NCBI GenBank assembly: GCA_031771865.1
Contig: JASISA010000001.1
Location: 930,001-994,000, forward strand
Source: Nothophaeocryptopus gaeumannii
Taxonomy: Eukaryota; Ascomycota; Dothideomycetes; Mycosphaerellales; Mycosphaerellaceae
Direction: 5' to 3'
DNA length: 64,000 nucleotides
Shown one piece after another: positions 1 through 13,119 of this stretch. Under the pieces are notes generated by a model. That model was not told where the DNA came from and made no database searches. It was given only the letters and a program-made list of their open reading frames with translations. A program made the position numbers and the translations under genes. Numbering within the stretch: the first letter of the stretch is position 1; every line of letters starts with the position of its first letter.

Positions 1-1860
1 TTCCACAGGCAAATCGGACCTTGGAGAAAGCCTCTCACGAACCGCGACAGTTGTGTTTACTTCCGAAGCACCTCGATAGGCTTGGGTATCCTCTTTTACC
101 TTTCTTCATGTGAACGTTCGAGGCAGACATGATACCGCCGCACGACACGACTGCCTTTGCGCGTGGTTGGCAAGGCGTGATGAAGACGGGAAACGGCGTC
201 TCGAGCTGAGTCAGTAGGCAGAATCCTGCGGCAGCTCCAGGCCAGGCGTCTCCACGCTGCAGCCATACCAACTTGCGGGGTGAAGTGGCTGGGACGCTGG
301 GTGGTTCGGAGTATGTCCCGTTCCCAATGCAATCTGCGGAGCCGGCATGCCGTTGAGTGCGCGATGGAATGGTTCGGCGTTGCTCAAGTCCTCGTGTTGG
401 CAAGTTCGCTTTCCATAGGTGAAGTTCTCTGAGAACCTCTGCACTCCGGAACAGGTGTATGCCGTCGGAGTTCTACCGCGGCATAGAGGACGATCCGCAG
501 AGGGTCCCGAGATGAGGTGAGGGATGGCTGTTCCCGTGTGTATTCGTGGGGGCTTTCGATGGGTACGATCCAAGCATCAGCGTGGCGCTCGCAGTCATAT
601 TTTTGTCTCGGCCATCACTTCAAACAGGCAGTCTTTACAAGGACTTCCTGCCCTCTTGCTGCCATTTTCATCGCGCCTATGCTTGGAGAGGCGTGGCAGC
701 ACGTTACTCGGGCTGGGCCTCCTCGGGGATCCAAGCGGAAGTCCAGTTTCGAGGGTCATAGCCAAGTTTGTGTGGCTTGGCTACGCGGAACAGGAACAGG
801 CGACACCCCCCGGAAGTCTGAAGTCTGAAGTCTGTCCTCGAAACTCGAAACACGTCAGTACGCCGGAGTAGTCCGCGAATAACGTCCGAACTGTCTCTCC
901 ACCGTGCTGTGCTGCCTTCTGAAGCTGGAGGCGCCGGGCAGAACTCTCGGACTTGGGTGAGCGATGTTCATATGTCGTCGACTCGTCGTTGTGTACGAGC
1001 ACACACCTCCGAGCTGTTGCGCCATATCGCACGTCCGGGAGAGATACTACTGTACCGCAGATCTTGATGACGGAGGCTAAGGCATGCCCCATGCACGTCC
1101 ACTGCGGTGAGCAATGCAGTCGCCGGGCGGTACGTGCCGAGATAAACTCATCTCACCTCATCCTCATCTCTTCGATCCCGGCCCCATTTCAACGAGCGCA
1201 GTTCGCCTTGGAGGTCTTTGCCCAACAAGAAGCGCCAGCGTCTTGATCGGCAACGGACGACAATCACTCGTGGTCATGAAGGCGACGGCGAGCAGATGCA
1301 GTCAAGTACGGAGGTATGCGCGTGGAGAAGGCGCCGGCGACGTGGTCATGGCGGAAGCTGCAGTATAAGGCGTGGAGCATGGGCCATGACGGGTATTGGA
1401 GAGTCGATCTATTGTCGCTTTATTGGTTTTGAGTGGACGCCATCGAATCGCAGAGTTCTCCTTGGTCAACGGCCTGCGCTTGCTCCGTGAACAAGAATTG
1501 AAGAAGGGTCTCATCAGGTAATAAGAGACTTTGCAAGCCCTTCATCTCGCAATGCGCCTGGGTAGCCCTGCCAAGCGACCTCTTTATTCAATTAGCAGGG
1601 CTCTACGATATAGTCGCGCTCGTGCTCACTCAAATGTCATCTAGTCTCTGCGCGCACTCTCTTCCGCCTTCACTCGACTTCTTCAACTCGTGCACGGGTC
1701 TGGCTATCTACATCTGGAAGACGGAGCCCACTTACATTGCCCCCTGCCCGTGATGGACCCTTGACAGACTCACATCTGGGATGCGCTGAAGCTTCCGTGG
1801 CCTCTAGAACTGCAACTCCCCGATCAGGATACGCCGGCGCATTGAAGAAAAGCAGATACA
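1..1860. other. Gene-free stretch upstream of the DUF4203 gene
   Basis: I see no convincing gene here. Short open frames exist on both strands, but none has a recognisable motif, plausible signal peptide or spliceable extension, and they overlap one another. The last few hundred bases presumably hold the promoter and 5' UTR of the gene starting at 1861. Confidence 0.5.
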
Positions 1861-4800
1861 ATGCGTATTCAGCACGTCTTGTTAGCTTTGGCGGCCACGC
1901 TCGGGAGTGCCGAGCAATTGGACGGCGGGTACGGCTTGCGAATACGACAGGACAATGCGGCAAAGACTGCACCAAGCACCATTGCGAGTACAAGGACGCA
2001 GGCCGAGAGCTCGTCATCTTCGAACAACGCCGCCAGCACTGGTTCAAGCGCCGCTTCCAAGTCAGACAGCAACGATGCCACCACCACATCCCCATCTCAA
2101 TCGACGTCAGATGGCGATGCTACAGTGGCGATTACCGCTGTCACGCCTACGCCAACTTCAATATCGAACTCCACACAACCTGACCATGACGGCAATGCGA
2201 ACGAGCTGCCCATTAAACCTGAAATCACACCAGCTTTGGGCATTGGTGGTGCGATCCTGATCATATCCGGTCTGGCACTGGGCTTCGTTGGTATCAAGCA
2301 CAGGCCAACGCAGACGTTCCTGAGCACGTCTTTACTCATTGCGCTCGGAATTGAAGTCTTGATCATCTACCTTATGCATCCACCTGTGTCCAATGCAATC
2401 CAAGGCGCGTACTTGATTGCAGGTGTGGTCGGCGGCGGCGCATTTGGCTTCCTCGCATTAGTCTTCAAGGAAATGTCTGAAGGATTTGGTTGTCTGCTGG
2501 GCGGTTTCAGCATAGCCATGTGGTTGCTGGTACTTGCACCCGGTGGGCTCATCAAGAATCAAGTCGGTCGGATTATTCTCATCGGACTCTTTTCAGCAGC
2601 TGGCTTCTCGCTCTACATTAGCCGCTTCACTCGCATATACGGGATCATTGTATGCACCTCGTTCGCGGGTGCATACGCCTTCGTACTGGGGATCGATTGT
2701 TTTACCAAGGCCGGTCTGAAGGAATTCTGGTTATACATCTGGAGTGAGTGGACGAGCGCCGATCGACTGTTGCATAACACTGACAATGGGCAGATTTGAA
2801 CGACAACCTTTTCCCTCTTTACACCGATAGCTACCCTCTCAACCGAAACATGCGCGCTGAGATTGCCGCTGTGATCATTGTGACATTCTTTGGTGTACTG
2901 TCGCAGATCAAGATCTGGAAGATTGTAAAAGAACAAAAGGCGAGGCGCGATGCTGAGAGATTGAGAGAACAAGAGCTGCGTGATGCCGAGGAAGCTGAGC
3001 TTGGACGCTGTATCGAAGATCAAGTCGCTCGAGATCGAGCGCGATGGGAGGGTGACTATGGCGACAAGAAGATGTCAGAAGTGCTTGTCGACTCCGTCTT
3101 GGGCTCTACAACCGACATTGGAAAAAGCAGCAACGTGGGCAGCTTCGACTATGGCAGTGGCTATCACGGAGACAAGCGCAACTCGATACCAATGTTGAAC
3201 GTGCACCCAGCTACGAGAGACGGCACCAGACCTTCAACAACATTTCGACGTCAGTCATCCGGAAGCATGGAGATCCTGCAGGTCGATAACAAGAGAGCAT
3301 CAGCAGTTCCTAGCTTACCTCCACTTTCGTTTGAAGAAGAGGAAGCAGCAGCAGGAGGAACACCTCAGACATCAAGTATACCGCCCTTACCTTCCCCCAG
3401 CCTGGGCGGATCGCAGACGAAGGACTCCGCTCTGTCAATCAAGAGCAAGCGCTCAGCGAAGAGCTTGCGATCGATCCTGGTGAAGAGAATATCAACTGCC
3501 TCAATCGGGCCTAAGACCCCGCAGGAGTCAACCGAGGATGTACGCCAGCCTGAGGAGGAAGAAGCAGAAGAGGATGACGTTGCCTCATCCGTTGCGGCAA
3601 CCATGCCTGAGGCGCCGGATATGGACGCCCTGTCTGTCGATCTGTCTCGACCAGCTTCCAACTACTTCTCATATGGTGGCGTCGGCTCGCCTCTGTCAAC
3701 ACGGGAGCAGTTAGTGGAGGACCATGACGATGAAGCGCTGTGTTTGCCACAAAAGAGCCCTGGTGAGGCCGGTGGTGCTAAGCGTGTTTCATGGGTATCA
3801 ACAACGCCTGGAGAGTCTCCTTCGGAGCTACCAGACGGTGACGCTGTCCCGCAGACTGATCTCAAGGAGCACCTTCCGAAGAAGATTTCAAAAGCGGCGG
3901 CTACGTACAGGACAAACGAATGGGCCAAGGAAGTCAGCAGGGCAGAACCGGAACCATTAGAAGAAATGGAAGAGCACACCCGTGATGCCGTTCAAATCGA
4001 GACGGCCGATGCTGCTGAAGCTGCAAGAGCCGAACAGAACAATGCTGCACCCGCTCCCCCGCCTCCACCACCGGCGCCGCCAGCAGAGCGACCAAAGGTT
4101 GAGAAAAGGCAATCTCTACCTCTTGCACGAACACCATTTGGCACAGCACCGGTACCCATTTACGCCCACGCCCCTCGACAGACCGGTGACGATTGGGCGG
4201 TGCCCTTGGCGATGCGGATGAGCAGCAATCCAGCACTGTCAACAGCTCCTGTCGCCACGCCGGAGCCTAGGCGGAATGTGTCGACGCCCCTGCTCGAACG
4301 AAACCCTGACGAAGCACCGCTCGTGACCTCGCAGAGGAGCAGTTATCGCCTGTCTCAGCTGCCCCCACCGACAAAGAGAATGACGAATCTGCTCGATGAG
4401 CGGAATGAACGCCTTGAGAGACGCATCACTACGACTTCCTTCATGACGCCCAACACAGACTCAACAACCACTCCAGTTGCATCTGAGCGCGGCAGCAAAG
4501 TCGACGGCTCGCAGGGAGGTAAATCCTCTCGAACATCTGTCTCGGAAGGCGATCGACCCACACCAGTCGAAGAGGCCAACGACGAAGACATGACTCTCGC
4601 CGAACGCAGAGCTCTCGTTCAACACCAATTCCTCTTTACACAAGAGAACGCCGCCATTGCAGACCGGTCCCTCAACATCCGTCATTTCTCGCAGCAATCT
4701 GCCCCCGCTGGCCCAACGTCACCTCCAGTCGCGATAGCAAACTCCAAAGCCATCCGTCTCTCCACTGCCGGACCCAATGCACCCATCTACGACTCGCACC

Positions 4801-5096
4801 AGCCACGTCGGACGTCTGGCCATAACGCTTCAAAGCAGGCAATGAACTGGAACGCCTGGCGAAGCTCAAATGTCATCTCTACGTCTCAGCGGAATCCATA
4901 CATGACATCGGATAGCCAGATGGATATGTTGCAGGCACACAGACAGCAGAGCGAGACGGAGGCAAAGGCGAGGGAGGCGCAGGAGGCTGCGTTGCAGGAA
5001 CAGATGGATCAGCATATGAGGATGGGAGGCATGCACGATGCGCATCGGAGGGCGTTGGCGAAGATGCAGGGGCAGGTCAATAAGAATGTGCAGTGA
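1861..5096 (+). CDS. DUF4203 (TMEM198-like) multispanning membrane protein, 1061 aa, two exons
   Basis: Exon 1 is 1861-2743 and exon 2 is 2794-5096, with a 50-nt intron (GTGAGT donor, CAG acceptor) that keeps the frame. Residues 1-17 form a signal peptide, followed by a Ser/Thr-rich stretch. From about residue 120 to 335 there are roughly seven hydrophobic helices with the Gly-rich pattern of the DUF4203/TMEM198 family. The last helix is directly after the intron (MRAEIAAVIIVTFFGV). The remaining ~730 residues are hydrophilic, with a charged coiled-coil-like segment, an acidic run, a poly-Pro segment near 415-430 and a Gln/Met-rich C-terminus, so a large cytoplasmic tail is likely. Fungal members share this body-plus-tail plan from memory of the family; the molecular function is unknown. 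The splice join inside the last membrane segment supports the model. Confidence 0.85.
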
Positions 5097-5924
5097 TGAC
5101 CTTTTCACTCCTCGAGCAACGACGCTCTTTGATCAGCACAGCACGAGACTCCATTCGGGGAGACTAAAACTCGGAAAGAAAACAGGACCTGGACCAAACC
5201 TCATTAATGTCCCGCTCCGACCTACGATCACCACTGAAACTTTTTCCGATTCATGGAGGATTACCTGGAGGATACCCCACCCACCATTTTGCACATGCAA
5301 TGTCTTGACAGATGTCGCGCACACTCATTCATACATACAGGATACCCAGGGAGGCACTACGCTTGCTCGTTCATAATCTAATATCATGAGATACCCACGC
5401 CAAGGCAAGAGAAATAAGGATCTAATGTACAGTCAGTCAATCAATCTTGAAGAAGGATTGGAAAACAAGGGGGGGGGGAGAAAGAAAAGGAAATGGGAAA
5501 TGATGTAGCTACTGTAATGTCTATACGTAGCCACTGCGAATGGGCGGCAAAGAGAATTTGAATTCTGAAACATGTTGATTCTGGTTCAGAGTTCTTTGGT
5601 GGTCCTCTACAATGGTGATCACCATGAAGTGATCGTCTGCAAATAGGCCATGTTCAACCACATCTATACACATTCCTCCCATCGATGGGCGGCTGTGCGC
5701 TGCCATCAATTCGGTATGCACTCGGTCATGAAGCTGCCATGTCTGCGCAGGCGATTCTGAAATTCGACACTCTCCGCGTGCGGCTGAAATCCGTCGAGCC
5801 CTTAGCATATGCGCCGGGAGGGTGGCAGAGTGCTTTCGACATCGCATTTGGGTATCTGTTGTCTTTCTTCGTTCCGCTCTCAGGCGAAATTGTGTCATGA
5901 CAATTTCCGCGAGTAGATCTTCGT
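5097..5924. other. Convergent intergenic region
   Basis: This lies between the ends of two convergent genes. It contains a run of nine or more G near 5471 inside a purine-rich stretch. Open frames here look like 3' UTR and have no recognisable motif. Confidence 0.5.
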
Positions 5925-6683
5925 TCATCTCTTCCCACCCTTCTTCCCTCTTCCCATCGGGAACGCGACCTGGTTTCTCGGCTTCTTCCTCGAATTGCGC
6001 TCTTGTCTTTGGGCTCTCGCTTCTTGCAGACGCTTCACTTCGCGCTTACTTCTCGTCTTCTTTGTTGTGGTGTCCATGTCGATGTCTACATTTCGAACGT
6101 ATGTCAGCTCGCTGCTTCCTACAAATCAAGCTCATTCACAGCCGCCAAGAAACCCAAGCAGCAGTTCGCCTGAGTCATCGAAGCCGAGTATGTCGTGCGA
6201 TGCGCCGAGGAGATGGTAGAAGAGCGATTCGGCGTGGGTTTCACGAAGGACGAGGACGCCGGGTGTGGTGTCGTCGGCTTGGTGTGGTGGCGGTGTTGAG
6301 GGCGGAGAGGGGAGCGAGTCGAAGGGATGTTGCTGGGGCTGCTGTGTGTAGAGTGATGGCGGGATTTGAAGAGAAAGAGAACACTTTGACGCACCTTGCG
6401 CCGCGGAGTTCTCCTTCACGTTGTCCTGCGCGCTCGAAGTGGCTGTACAGATATTCGTATCAGTCGCATGCTTCTTTATCGATCGTAAAAGTAGTTCTGG
6501 CAGGCGCGACTCACCGTCCTCCTGATCTGCTTCCTCCATCTTCTCTTCTTTGGGAGCCTTAGCGAGCTCGAGTAACTTTGCATTCTGTCGTTCATTTCGT
6601 GCGGTCTCGACGGGTCCGAAGACGCGCTTCTTGAGGACCTGCTTGTTCTTCTTGATTCCACTCGCTCTTGCGCTTTTCCCCAT
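5925..6683 (-). CDS. DUF2423 / YBL028C-like small nucleolar protein, 125 aa, three exons
   Basis: Exons on the minus strand are 6683-6515, 6442-6395 and 6085-5925. The 72-nt intron 1 starts GTGAGT and ends TACAG; the 309-nt intron 2 starts GTGCGT and ends TGTAG. The N-terminus MGKSARASGIKKN plus VFGPVETARNER, followed by KLLELA, is the DUF2423 signature of yeast YBL028C. The last exon supplies the expected basic tail (KKPRNQVAFPMGRGKKGGKR), as in the family. Yeast YBL028C is nucleolar and linked to ribosome biogenesis. Both introns are multiples of three. Intron 1 has no stop, and intron 2 is open for about 70 codons, so intron retention would give a different C-terminus (see findings). It is divergent from the Siz/PIAS gene at 7261. 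Confidence 0.8.
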
Positions 6684-7260
6684 GTTGTCGTTTGTGGTAT
6701 GGTGTGAATGGTTCGACCCAGAAAATGCTTGCGGGAGGGTGCATGTGAGAGTGTCTAGACTCGTGCCGAAGATGCTGCAGTCAGCCTTGTGGCCTGGTCG
6801 CTGCAGAGTGGCACAGCGCTCGGCCCGCGTGGCGGCTTGTGCTCTGCGATAGTGCAACCGTTCGACGACCTTGACCTTGGAGTGAAGTGCATCGCTCGCT
6901 GTAGAACAATTGGTGCTGACCGGCGGCGACAGCTCACCGCAGTGCATTGCTGTACCAGTCGCTGCCAGCTTCTTCACATGATCAACCGACAATAGCACCT
7001 TCATGTGCGAACAAGCGCCTTCCAATTGACGGTAGCGGCTTCCTGTAACTATGTTCACGGAGCCTCACTCGCTCCTTCTTTCTTTGTCAAGATCAAGTCC
7101 ACGGTGACCAATTTGAAACCGAAGCGACCGAGGACTCCTCAAATTTGCTCCAATACCACTGGCCGCGCGAGCCATAACCAAAACCCCCACCACCGAGCCG
7201 ATTCCGCCGACCCTCGATTTTGCGGCAACGATACTGCAGGAGCGCCAGTGAGCGCAAGAG
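6684..7260. promoter_or_regulatory. Divergent promoter region between YBL028C-like and Siz/PIAS genes
   Basis: These 577 bp separate two start codons pointing away from each other, so they must hold both promoters and 5' UTRs. I see no specific factor site I would name. Confidence 0.45.
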
Positions 7261-9539
7261 ATGGCGTCAGGCGGGCATGTGCTGCAGCAACAAAAAGGAT
7301 CAGTCGAGGCGCGCATCAAGTCGCTGGTGAATGCCGACCTGAAGGAGATATGCAAGGCCTACAACTACCAAGTCTCAGGCACAAAGGCCGTGCTGCAGAA
7401 AAGATGCATTGAGAGTGAGTGGTGGACATGTCGGACCTGAATCACATGGCAGGCACGCGAGCGCCTAGCGGGACCAAATGTACTGACTTCTTGTCCTGCC
7501 AGTTCTCAACGACATCGTCAACTCCGGCGACCAGCATAATTTCAAAGATCTGAACTATCGGATAACCAATCACGGAAGGCCCTTACCGCTCTCACAGCAA
7601 CCTTCCTCCTCTGCAAGCACGAACGGGTACTCGCATTCGAACGACAACTACGGATCGTACAGCGCGATGCCACCAGGGGGTGGGCGACCGCCGCAGTATG
7701 GCGCGTCAAGACTACCCATGGGCGGCAAATGTGAGTTCTCCTTGACCGGGTTGTGCTCCCCACTCGCTGACGCGAACTTTTAGACTTCAAGAGCAGTCCA
7801 TTCTACGAAGCACACGAGCAGGTGCTAGCTCTCACCGATTTACCTGGTAATTACTCCCTTCCACTTGACGCCCCGCTATTGAGGCACACTTACGATGGAA
7901 ACTTACAGAATCCCGAACAGACATGCCGCAGAATCGGCATACCGTCCGATCTGTCATCTCCCTCAGCCCGGATCAGGCCCAGCGGCTCAAGGCAGAGCCC
8001 AATCTCAAGCTGCTACTCTACTGCGGAACTGGCATCAATCAGTACTCCAGCGTGGACGTGGCCTTCCCGAATCAGCTCGAAGTCAAAATCAACGGCGATG
8101 ATGTTCGCTCAAATTTTAAGGGTTTGAAGAACAAGCCGGGATCAACCAAGCCCGCCGACATCACGGACAAGGTCCGCAAGACTGCCGGTTATCAGAATCA
8201 GCTCTCCGTCACCTATGCATTGACGACGAAACGGTACTCACTGGCAGTATATTTGGTGCGGCACGTGTCAGCGGATGCTCTCACAGAGCGGATCAAGGCG
8301 AATCGCCATGGTGGCGGCTTCATCTCCAAGCAACAAGTGCTCAACGAAATGAACCGAGCCAACGCCGATCCCGACATTGCAGCAACCTCGGTGCGCATGT
8401 CCCTCAAGGACCCGATCTCGACCCTGAGGATCACACTGCCCGTACGGTCAACGGTCTGCACTCACAACCAGTGCTTTGATGGCTCGATGTTCATGAAGCT
8501 GCAGGAACAAGCTCCGCAGTGGGCTTGTCCTGTGTGCTCGAAGAGCGTCTCCTACGAGTCTCTCTCCGTTGATAGGTACTTCGAAGAGATTCTCCAGCAG
8601 ACCTCATCTTCGATCGAGAAAGTGGAGGTGAAACCGAATGGAGAGTGGAATATCATCAAGGAGGAAGAATCTCAGCCAGCTGGTCACTCTAGCAGAGATA
8701 ACCGAGCTGCGTATGATGATGATTTCGACGACAATGACATTGTGGAAGTGTCCGATCCGACTTCGAAGTCAAGACCAACGAACGGCGTGCCTCTACGGAA
8801 CGGCGCCACGCCTTCACTACTGTCACCCATCCCAGGGGCCGGCTTTGCAATCAACACGCCGCCACTGTCATCACGAGGACCATCTGCTGCGCCGTCCACA
8901 TCATCCGCTCAGCAGGGCAACAAGCGCCCTGCAAGCGCCGTAATCGACCTGACTCTGTCCGACGACGAAGACGACCAGCCGCCTCGGCAGCGGCAAAGAC
9001 AGCCCACACAAACGAGTACGCATCTCAACTCCTACAGCACGCCCAGCTCCCTTCCCGATCCCCGACACTCTTCGTACGCTGGTGGGCAGAGCAATGTGAC
9101 TGACAGCTATAGGCAGTCAGTTAACACAGCCAGGCCCTCCAGCAGCCACAGCAGGAGCAGTACGGCGCCCGAGCCCTACCCATTCCCCCAGTTCTCGAAT
9201 CATAGCTTTACCGGTCGAACCGAGTCGCCTTTCCGAGCTGGAGACAGCGCCAGCCCCTCCTACCCCGTCAACGGCGGAAGCAATTCGAACTGGACCCACC
9301 AGTATTCGCGTCCGTCTAGCACGTTAGGGTCCTCCAACGGCACGGGCTTGCAATCTTTCACAATACGGCCGCCATCTTCGGCGTATGCAGCACCGCCGCC
9401 TACGCATCATCAGAGTCAGCAACATCAGCAGCAGCAGCAGCATCCGATACGACTGCCGCCCATTAGCACTCACCCGCCAGATGGGTATCAGAATGCATGG
9501 CGAAGCGACAGCCATCCGTACTCGAGCAGTCCGCCATGA
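7261..9539 (+). CDS. Siz/PIAS-type SUMO E3 ligase, 691 aa, four exons
   Basis: Exons are 7261-7414, 7503-7730, 7784-7846 and 7909-9539; all junctions are GT..AG and phases agree. Order of domains: SAP DNA-binding motif about 14-51; PINIT domain about 150-310; SP-RING about 325-370 with the C-x-H-x2-C ... C-P-V-C pattern (TVCTHNQCFDGSMF, WACPVC); a hydrophobic SUMO-interacting motif before an acidic patch near 490 (VIDLTLSDDEDD); then a Ser/Pro/Gln-rich tail. This order is that of yeast Siz1/Siz2 and animal PIAS. Such proteins recruit SUMO-charged Ubc9 through the SP-RING and modify nuclear targets. The length is moderate for fungal Siz proteins. The start codon gives a complete SAP motif in exon 1. 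Confidence 0.9.
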
Positions 9540-10768
9540 TAATAGCATGAATTCTCCAGCCAAAGAGCATGGATCAGGCAGGACACTATCGAGGACTACC
9601 CAACGAAGGGAAGGCAGAATAGAGGTATTGGGCACGATTCACGATACGATGAAAATGAAGCATGGCGTTCTGGGGCATAGGGCATAGGGCAAGGCAGAAA
9701 TAGCATTCAAATGCGCATGTTGCTGAGCAAGCGGGTCAGGGATGAGATGATACCAGGTGGGAAAGCGTACGTGACTTGCATGAAGTTCTTAAGTTCGGCC
9801 TTGTCGAGATAGAGAATCGAAAAAGGCTCTTGTGCAAATTTTCCACTTCTTCCCAATCGTTGCTTGCTCAAATGCTCCACGTTTCGTTCGCACATGCAGA
9901 TGCTGTTCACTGTCCTACTTGCCTCAGTCACACTCCCGTCAACACAGATACGACGACCGCGTTCCTGCAACAGTGACCAAGCCTCGGTCCTCCCAAAACC
10001 ACTCCAGAACTTCAACTTCAAGAAGTCGCAGATAAGTTACATATTGTGCGATTACCCTCCCAATCCCGCAAAAAGGCAAAGACTCGGCCATCTCTAATGC
10101 GGAGAGCTCAGTCTATTCTACCGGCATTTCTATGGAGATAATCGGATCAAGGCCGCGCCGACCGGGGTAGGACAAGACATTCGCAGGGAAGGGAAAAAAC
10201 ACGGAGGGTACTATGTCGTACCCATTGCTCTAGAAGGGTGTGAGAGAGATACTAGACTTTCAAAGAGAGGAGGTTTTTAACAGTATGTGAAAAGCAAGGG
10301 TCGGTTGTACTGAGCGGTTCAGCCAGCATCTCAATACAGTAAGTAGTATTTATTTGAGGCAACATTTGACCTGGATCTTATGATCCACCAGGCAAGGTAT
10401 TAGGGTAAGTGAGCAGTTTTGGAGGATCATGACCGATGTGATGACCTATTAGATGCCTTGAAGACTTGCTGCTTCCGACAAGGCAGGGTCCGAGAAGGCA
10501 GAGGCCATGAATATACGAGCTCATCGGCAACAACTTTTCGTTTAGCTAACTCTACAATGTTGCCTTGATCATGTTCCGCTAAGGTACAATATCGTTTTCG
10601 CTCAAATCTCAAGTCGCTCTCGATTCCCAGATTAGTACCGAGTCCCAAGTATTGCGGTGGCAAATCCAGCTCGCTCCAAATCACCAATATCAAGAAAGCA
10701 CTCGCGGAGAAGATCAACAACAAAGAATAGCTGGTGTAGAAGTTCCACGTCCCAGCCCTCAAGAGCGG
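9540..10768. other. Convergent intergenic region
   Basis: Between the ends of the Siz and GT8 genes. No supported gene. A 111-codon minus-strand frame (10427-10762) begins just after the GT8 stop and opens with a hydrophobic segment, but it has no other support and may be 3' UTR. Confidence 0.45.
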
Positions 10769-12042
10769 TCAACGCTTCGCCTTTCCTTTGTCCTTGCTCC
10801 CGTTGGCGACAGATCCCTTGCGCTTGATACCAAAGCTGAAAACTCGCTTGATCCTGTTCTTGAAACCAGCTCCTTGAGTAGCGTTCGTGATGAAGTTGGC
10901 GCGAGTTCCTATCATCGAAAGGTCTAAGCCATCTCCGTCGCTGGACTCGGCGTCGGCAGCAATGACATGCTTGCCGACAATGTTGACGACCTCGAACTCC
11001 CCCTTTTCACGGCGAGCCTCGACCTGGGAAATTTTAGCGCGAGCGTACGTGTATATTGACACTCTGAACTTACCCATTTCTGGTATTCCTTCCACCACCA
11101 GCTGTGAGTCTCACCATCCGCGTTATAGAGGCCAGCTCCAGTTCCAGGGCCAATACGCTGGGTCCAAGGCTTGTCTACGACGTAATGCAGACAGACAACG
11201 GCATCGTCATTCCAGCATGCCTTGTGACGATATCTGATAGTCTTCTGCGCATTATACTTATAGCTCACGCTGATAAACTTGTTGCGAAAGAAGTGCTGCA
11301 TGAGTTGCTGGTCCGGATACTTGAACGTTTCCAGCAAGTCGGTCGTCATGAAGAAGTCGTAGAGATTGAGCCACAACTCTTGACGAGGGTGGAAGAGGAA
11401 CATGCCACTGTTGAAGAGATGATGGGCGTGGAAGGTGTCAGGGGTAACCTTCAACGACTCCAGTGCAGCCTGAGGATGAGTTTGCGGAGTGAATGGGCAA
11501 TTCTTGGGACGGTAGAAGTCTGGCGTCTCGTCGGTCCGGTTTGGAGCACAGATGCAGTCGTGTGCGGCAGCAATCCATCCGAGTGGCAGATCCTTAGCCG
11601 TCCCAAAGATGGTGTCCATGTTGTTGAACATCATCATGTCGGCATCAAGGTAGCAGAGGGTATCGAAACCTAGGTCGAAGGTCTCGAACACACGAAGCTT
11701 GGTCCAGGTGTCCGTGAAGCGATCGTAAACGGCGGGCAGTTCGTCAGCTTTTGGAGGGATCAGTAGCTCACACTCCTTGAGAATCAGACTAGATCGCTCC
11801 TCCTCAAGCTTCAGAGCTCTCATGGCCGGTTCGGTCATGGTCGAGGTGTAGAGGACGATCAGTGGGTACTTGGACCCTTGCTTCTTGAGCGTATGTGCAA
11901 GCATAACCACGCCGGCCATGTATCTGGCTTGGGTGATGAGCGTGATGTAGGCGAAAGGCTGCGGGCGAGGCGCAGTGATGCCATCGGGTCTAACATTCTC
12001 ATTACCGGCGAAGGGGTAGTCTGTGCGTGCCATATCCTCCAT
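10769..12042 (-). CDS. Family 8 glycosyltransferase (glycogenin/galactinol-synthase-like), 407 aa
   Basis: Exon 1 is 12042-11074 and exon 2 is 11023-10769, with a 50-nt intron (GTAAGT..CCCAG). The protein has the GT8 pattern: an N-terminal segment leading into AYITLITQARYMAG, the metal/nucleotide-binding DxD in YLDADMMMF near residue 134, the HLFNSGMFLF strand, and the late LHYVVDKPW motif that is typical of GT8 enzymes. No signal peptide or membrane anchor is seen, so a cytosolic enzyme using a UDP-sugar is likely. The basic C-terminus from exon 2 is unrelated to the catalytic domain. True glycogenin carries a glycosylated Tyr and C-terminal Gsy-binding region that I cannot identify here, so acceptor and product are unknown. 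Confidence 0.85.
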
Positions 12043-13119
12043 AAGGAAGCTACACGACAGGGGTCTTCTTTGTCGGGAAGAAATGTCCTGGTGTTGATGG
12101 TAGCAGTGCGAGCAGTGCGCAACGAACGTGTGTGGTCTGCTGGTTGAAGCCTGATGCGATATGTGCTGTGAGGTCGTGGTAGATGCTGCAGAGTGTTGAT
12201 GCTCAGAGAGCTTGTGTGTGCTGGATGGCGGAAGAAGAGGAAGGTCGGAGCGAGGCAGTGCTTTCTAAGTGGCTGCCATGCGGGAGCAGGTGAAGTTAGG
12301 CAGGCCACATGTGATTGCTACCACTCCCGTGCACCGCCTGTTCACCGCCCGTGAAGAGCGAGCAAGCTGATTGCCTCAGCCGGCGCGCGCTCGTGGAAGC
12401 GACGCCGCCGTCGATTGTGGTGCCCGCCGCTCCGAGTTATTATCGAGGAAGGGGCAGATGATGGTTTACCTGTGCCAATGACGCTGAACGTCGCAAAGAA
12501 GAGACCCGAAGCTGTTGTACTGACGGCTTGTGCTGATGGAGTGGGCCGAAGATGTGTAATGGCGGTGTCTTTCGGTGGAGAACGAATGTGTGTGGAAGTT
12601 GCTGCTCGTGCCTGTAAACACTCAAACGCACCTGCTGCACGCGAGCAGCGCGTGACCACTTCGGCAGCTCCCGAGTAAGTGAGGTAAGTGAGGAAGCTGC
12701 GCGATCCCGTTTGTCAAGAGTGATCGTGAAGACTGCGCAGGCCACCCGAGACCTCGAGGCCATTGAGTCAGCCTACAGTCCCCGTTTGCGTCTGCCGCAG
12801 ATCGCCTTCGAAGTCAATACCGTGACCGTGTCTATTGAAGACGGCCGGCATAATGTTGTGGCAAGTCTTGACAGCATCCACGTCCAAGAGGGGCAGGAGC
12901 GCTGGGTGGCAGAGGTCTCAATGTCCTGTCGAGCCATTTATACTTTAGATCCAAAGTCATTTAGCCGCGGTTCTCTTGATCAATGGAGTAGGATACAGAT
13001 ACCGTGGTCGTCAGTGTCAGCGCCCCGGTTGCAACCTTACAGCAGAGACAGGTCATGGCACATCGATGTGTTCGGGAATTTCGTTTTCATGATCTATACA
13101 ACGCTCAATGACAATGCGC
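12043..13119. other. Intergenic region upstream of the GT8 gene
   Basis: It contains the GT8 promoter and the 3' flank of the Ytp1-like gene. A plus-strand frame from 12711 runs antisense into the Ytp1-like gene and shows no family motif; I do not call it a gene. Confidence 0.45.

Noticed and set aside
10427..10762. Minus-strand 111-codon frame with a hydrophobic start just after the GT8 stop
   Set aside because: No splice or motif support; probably 3' UTR, although a TM-tail isoform cannot be fully excluded.
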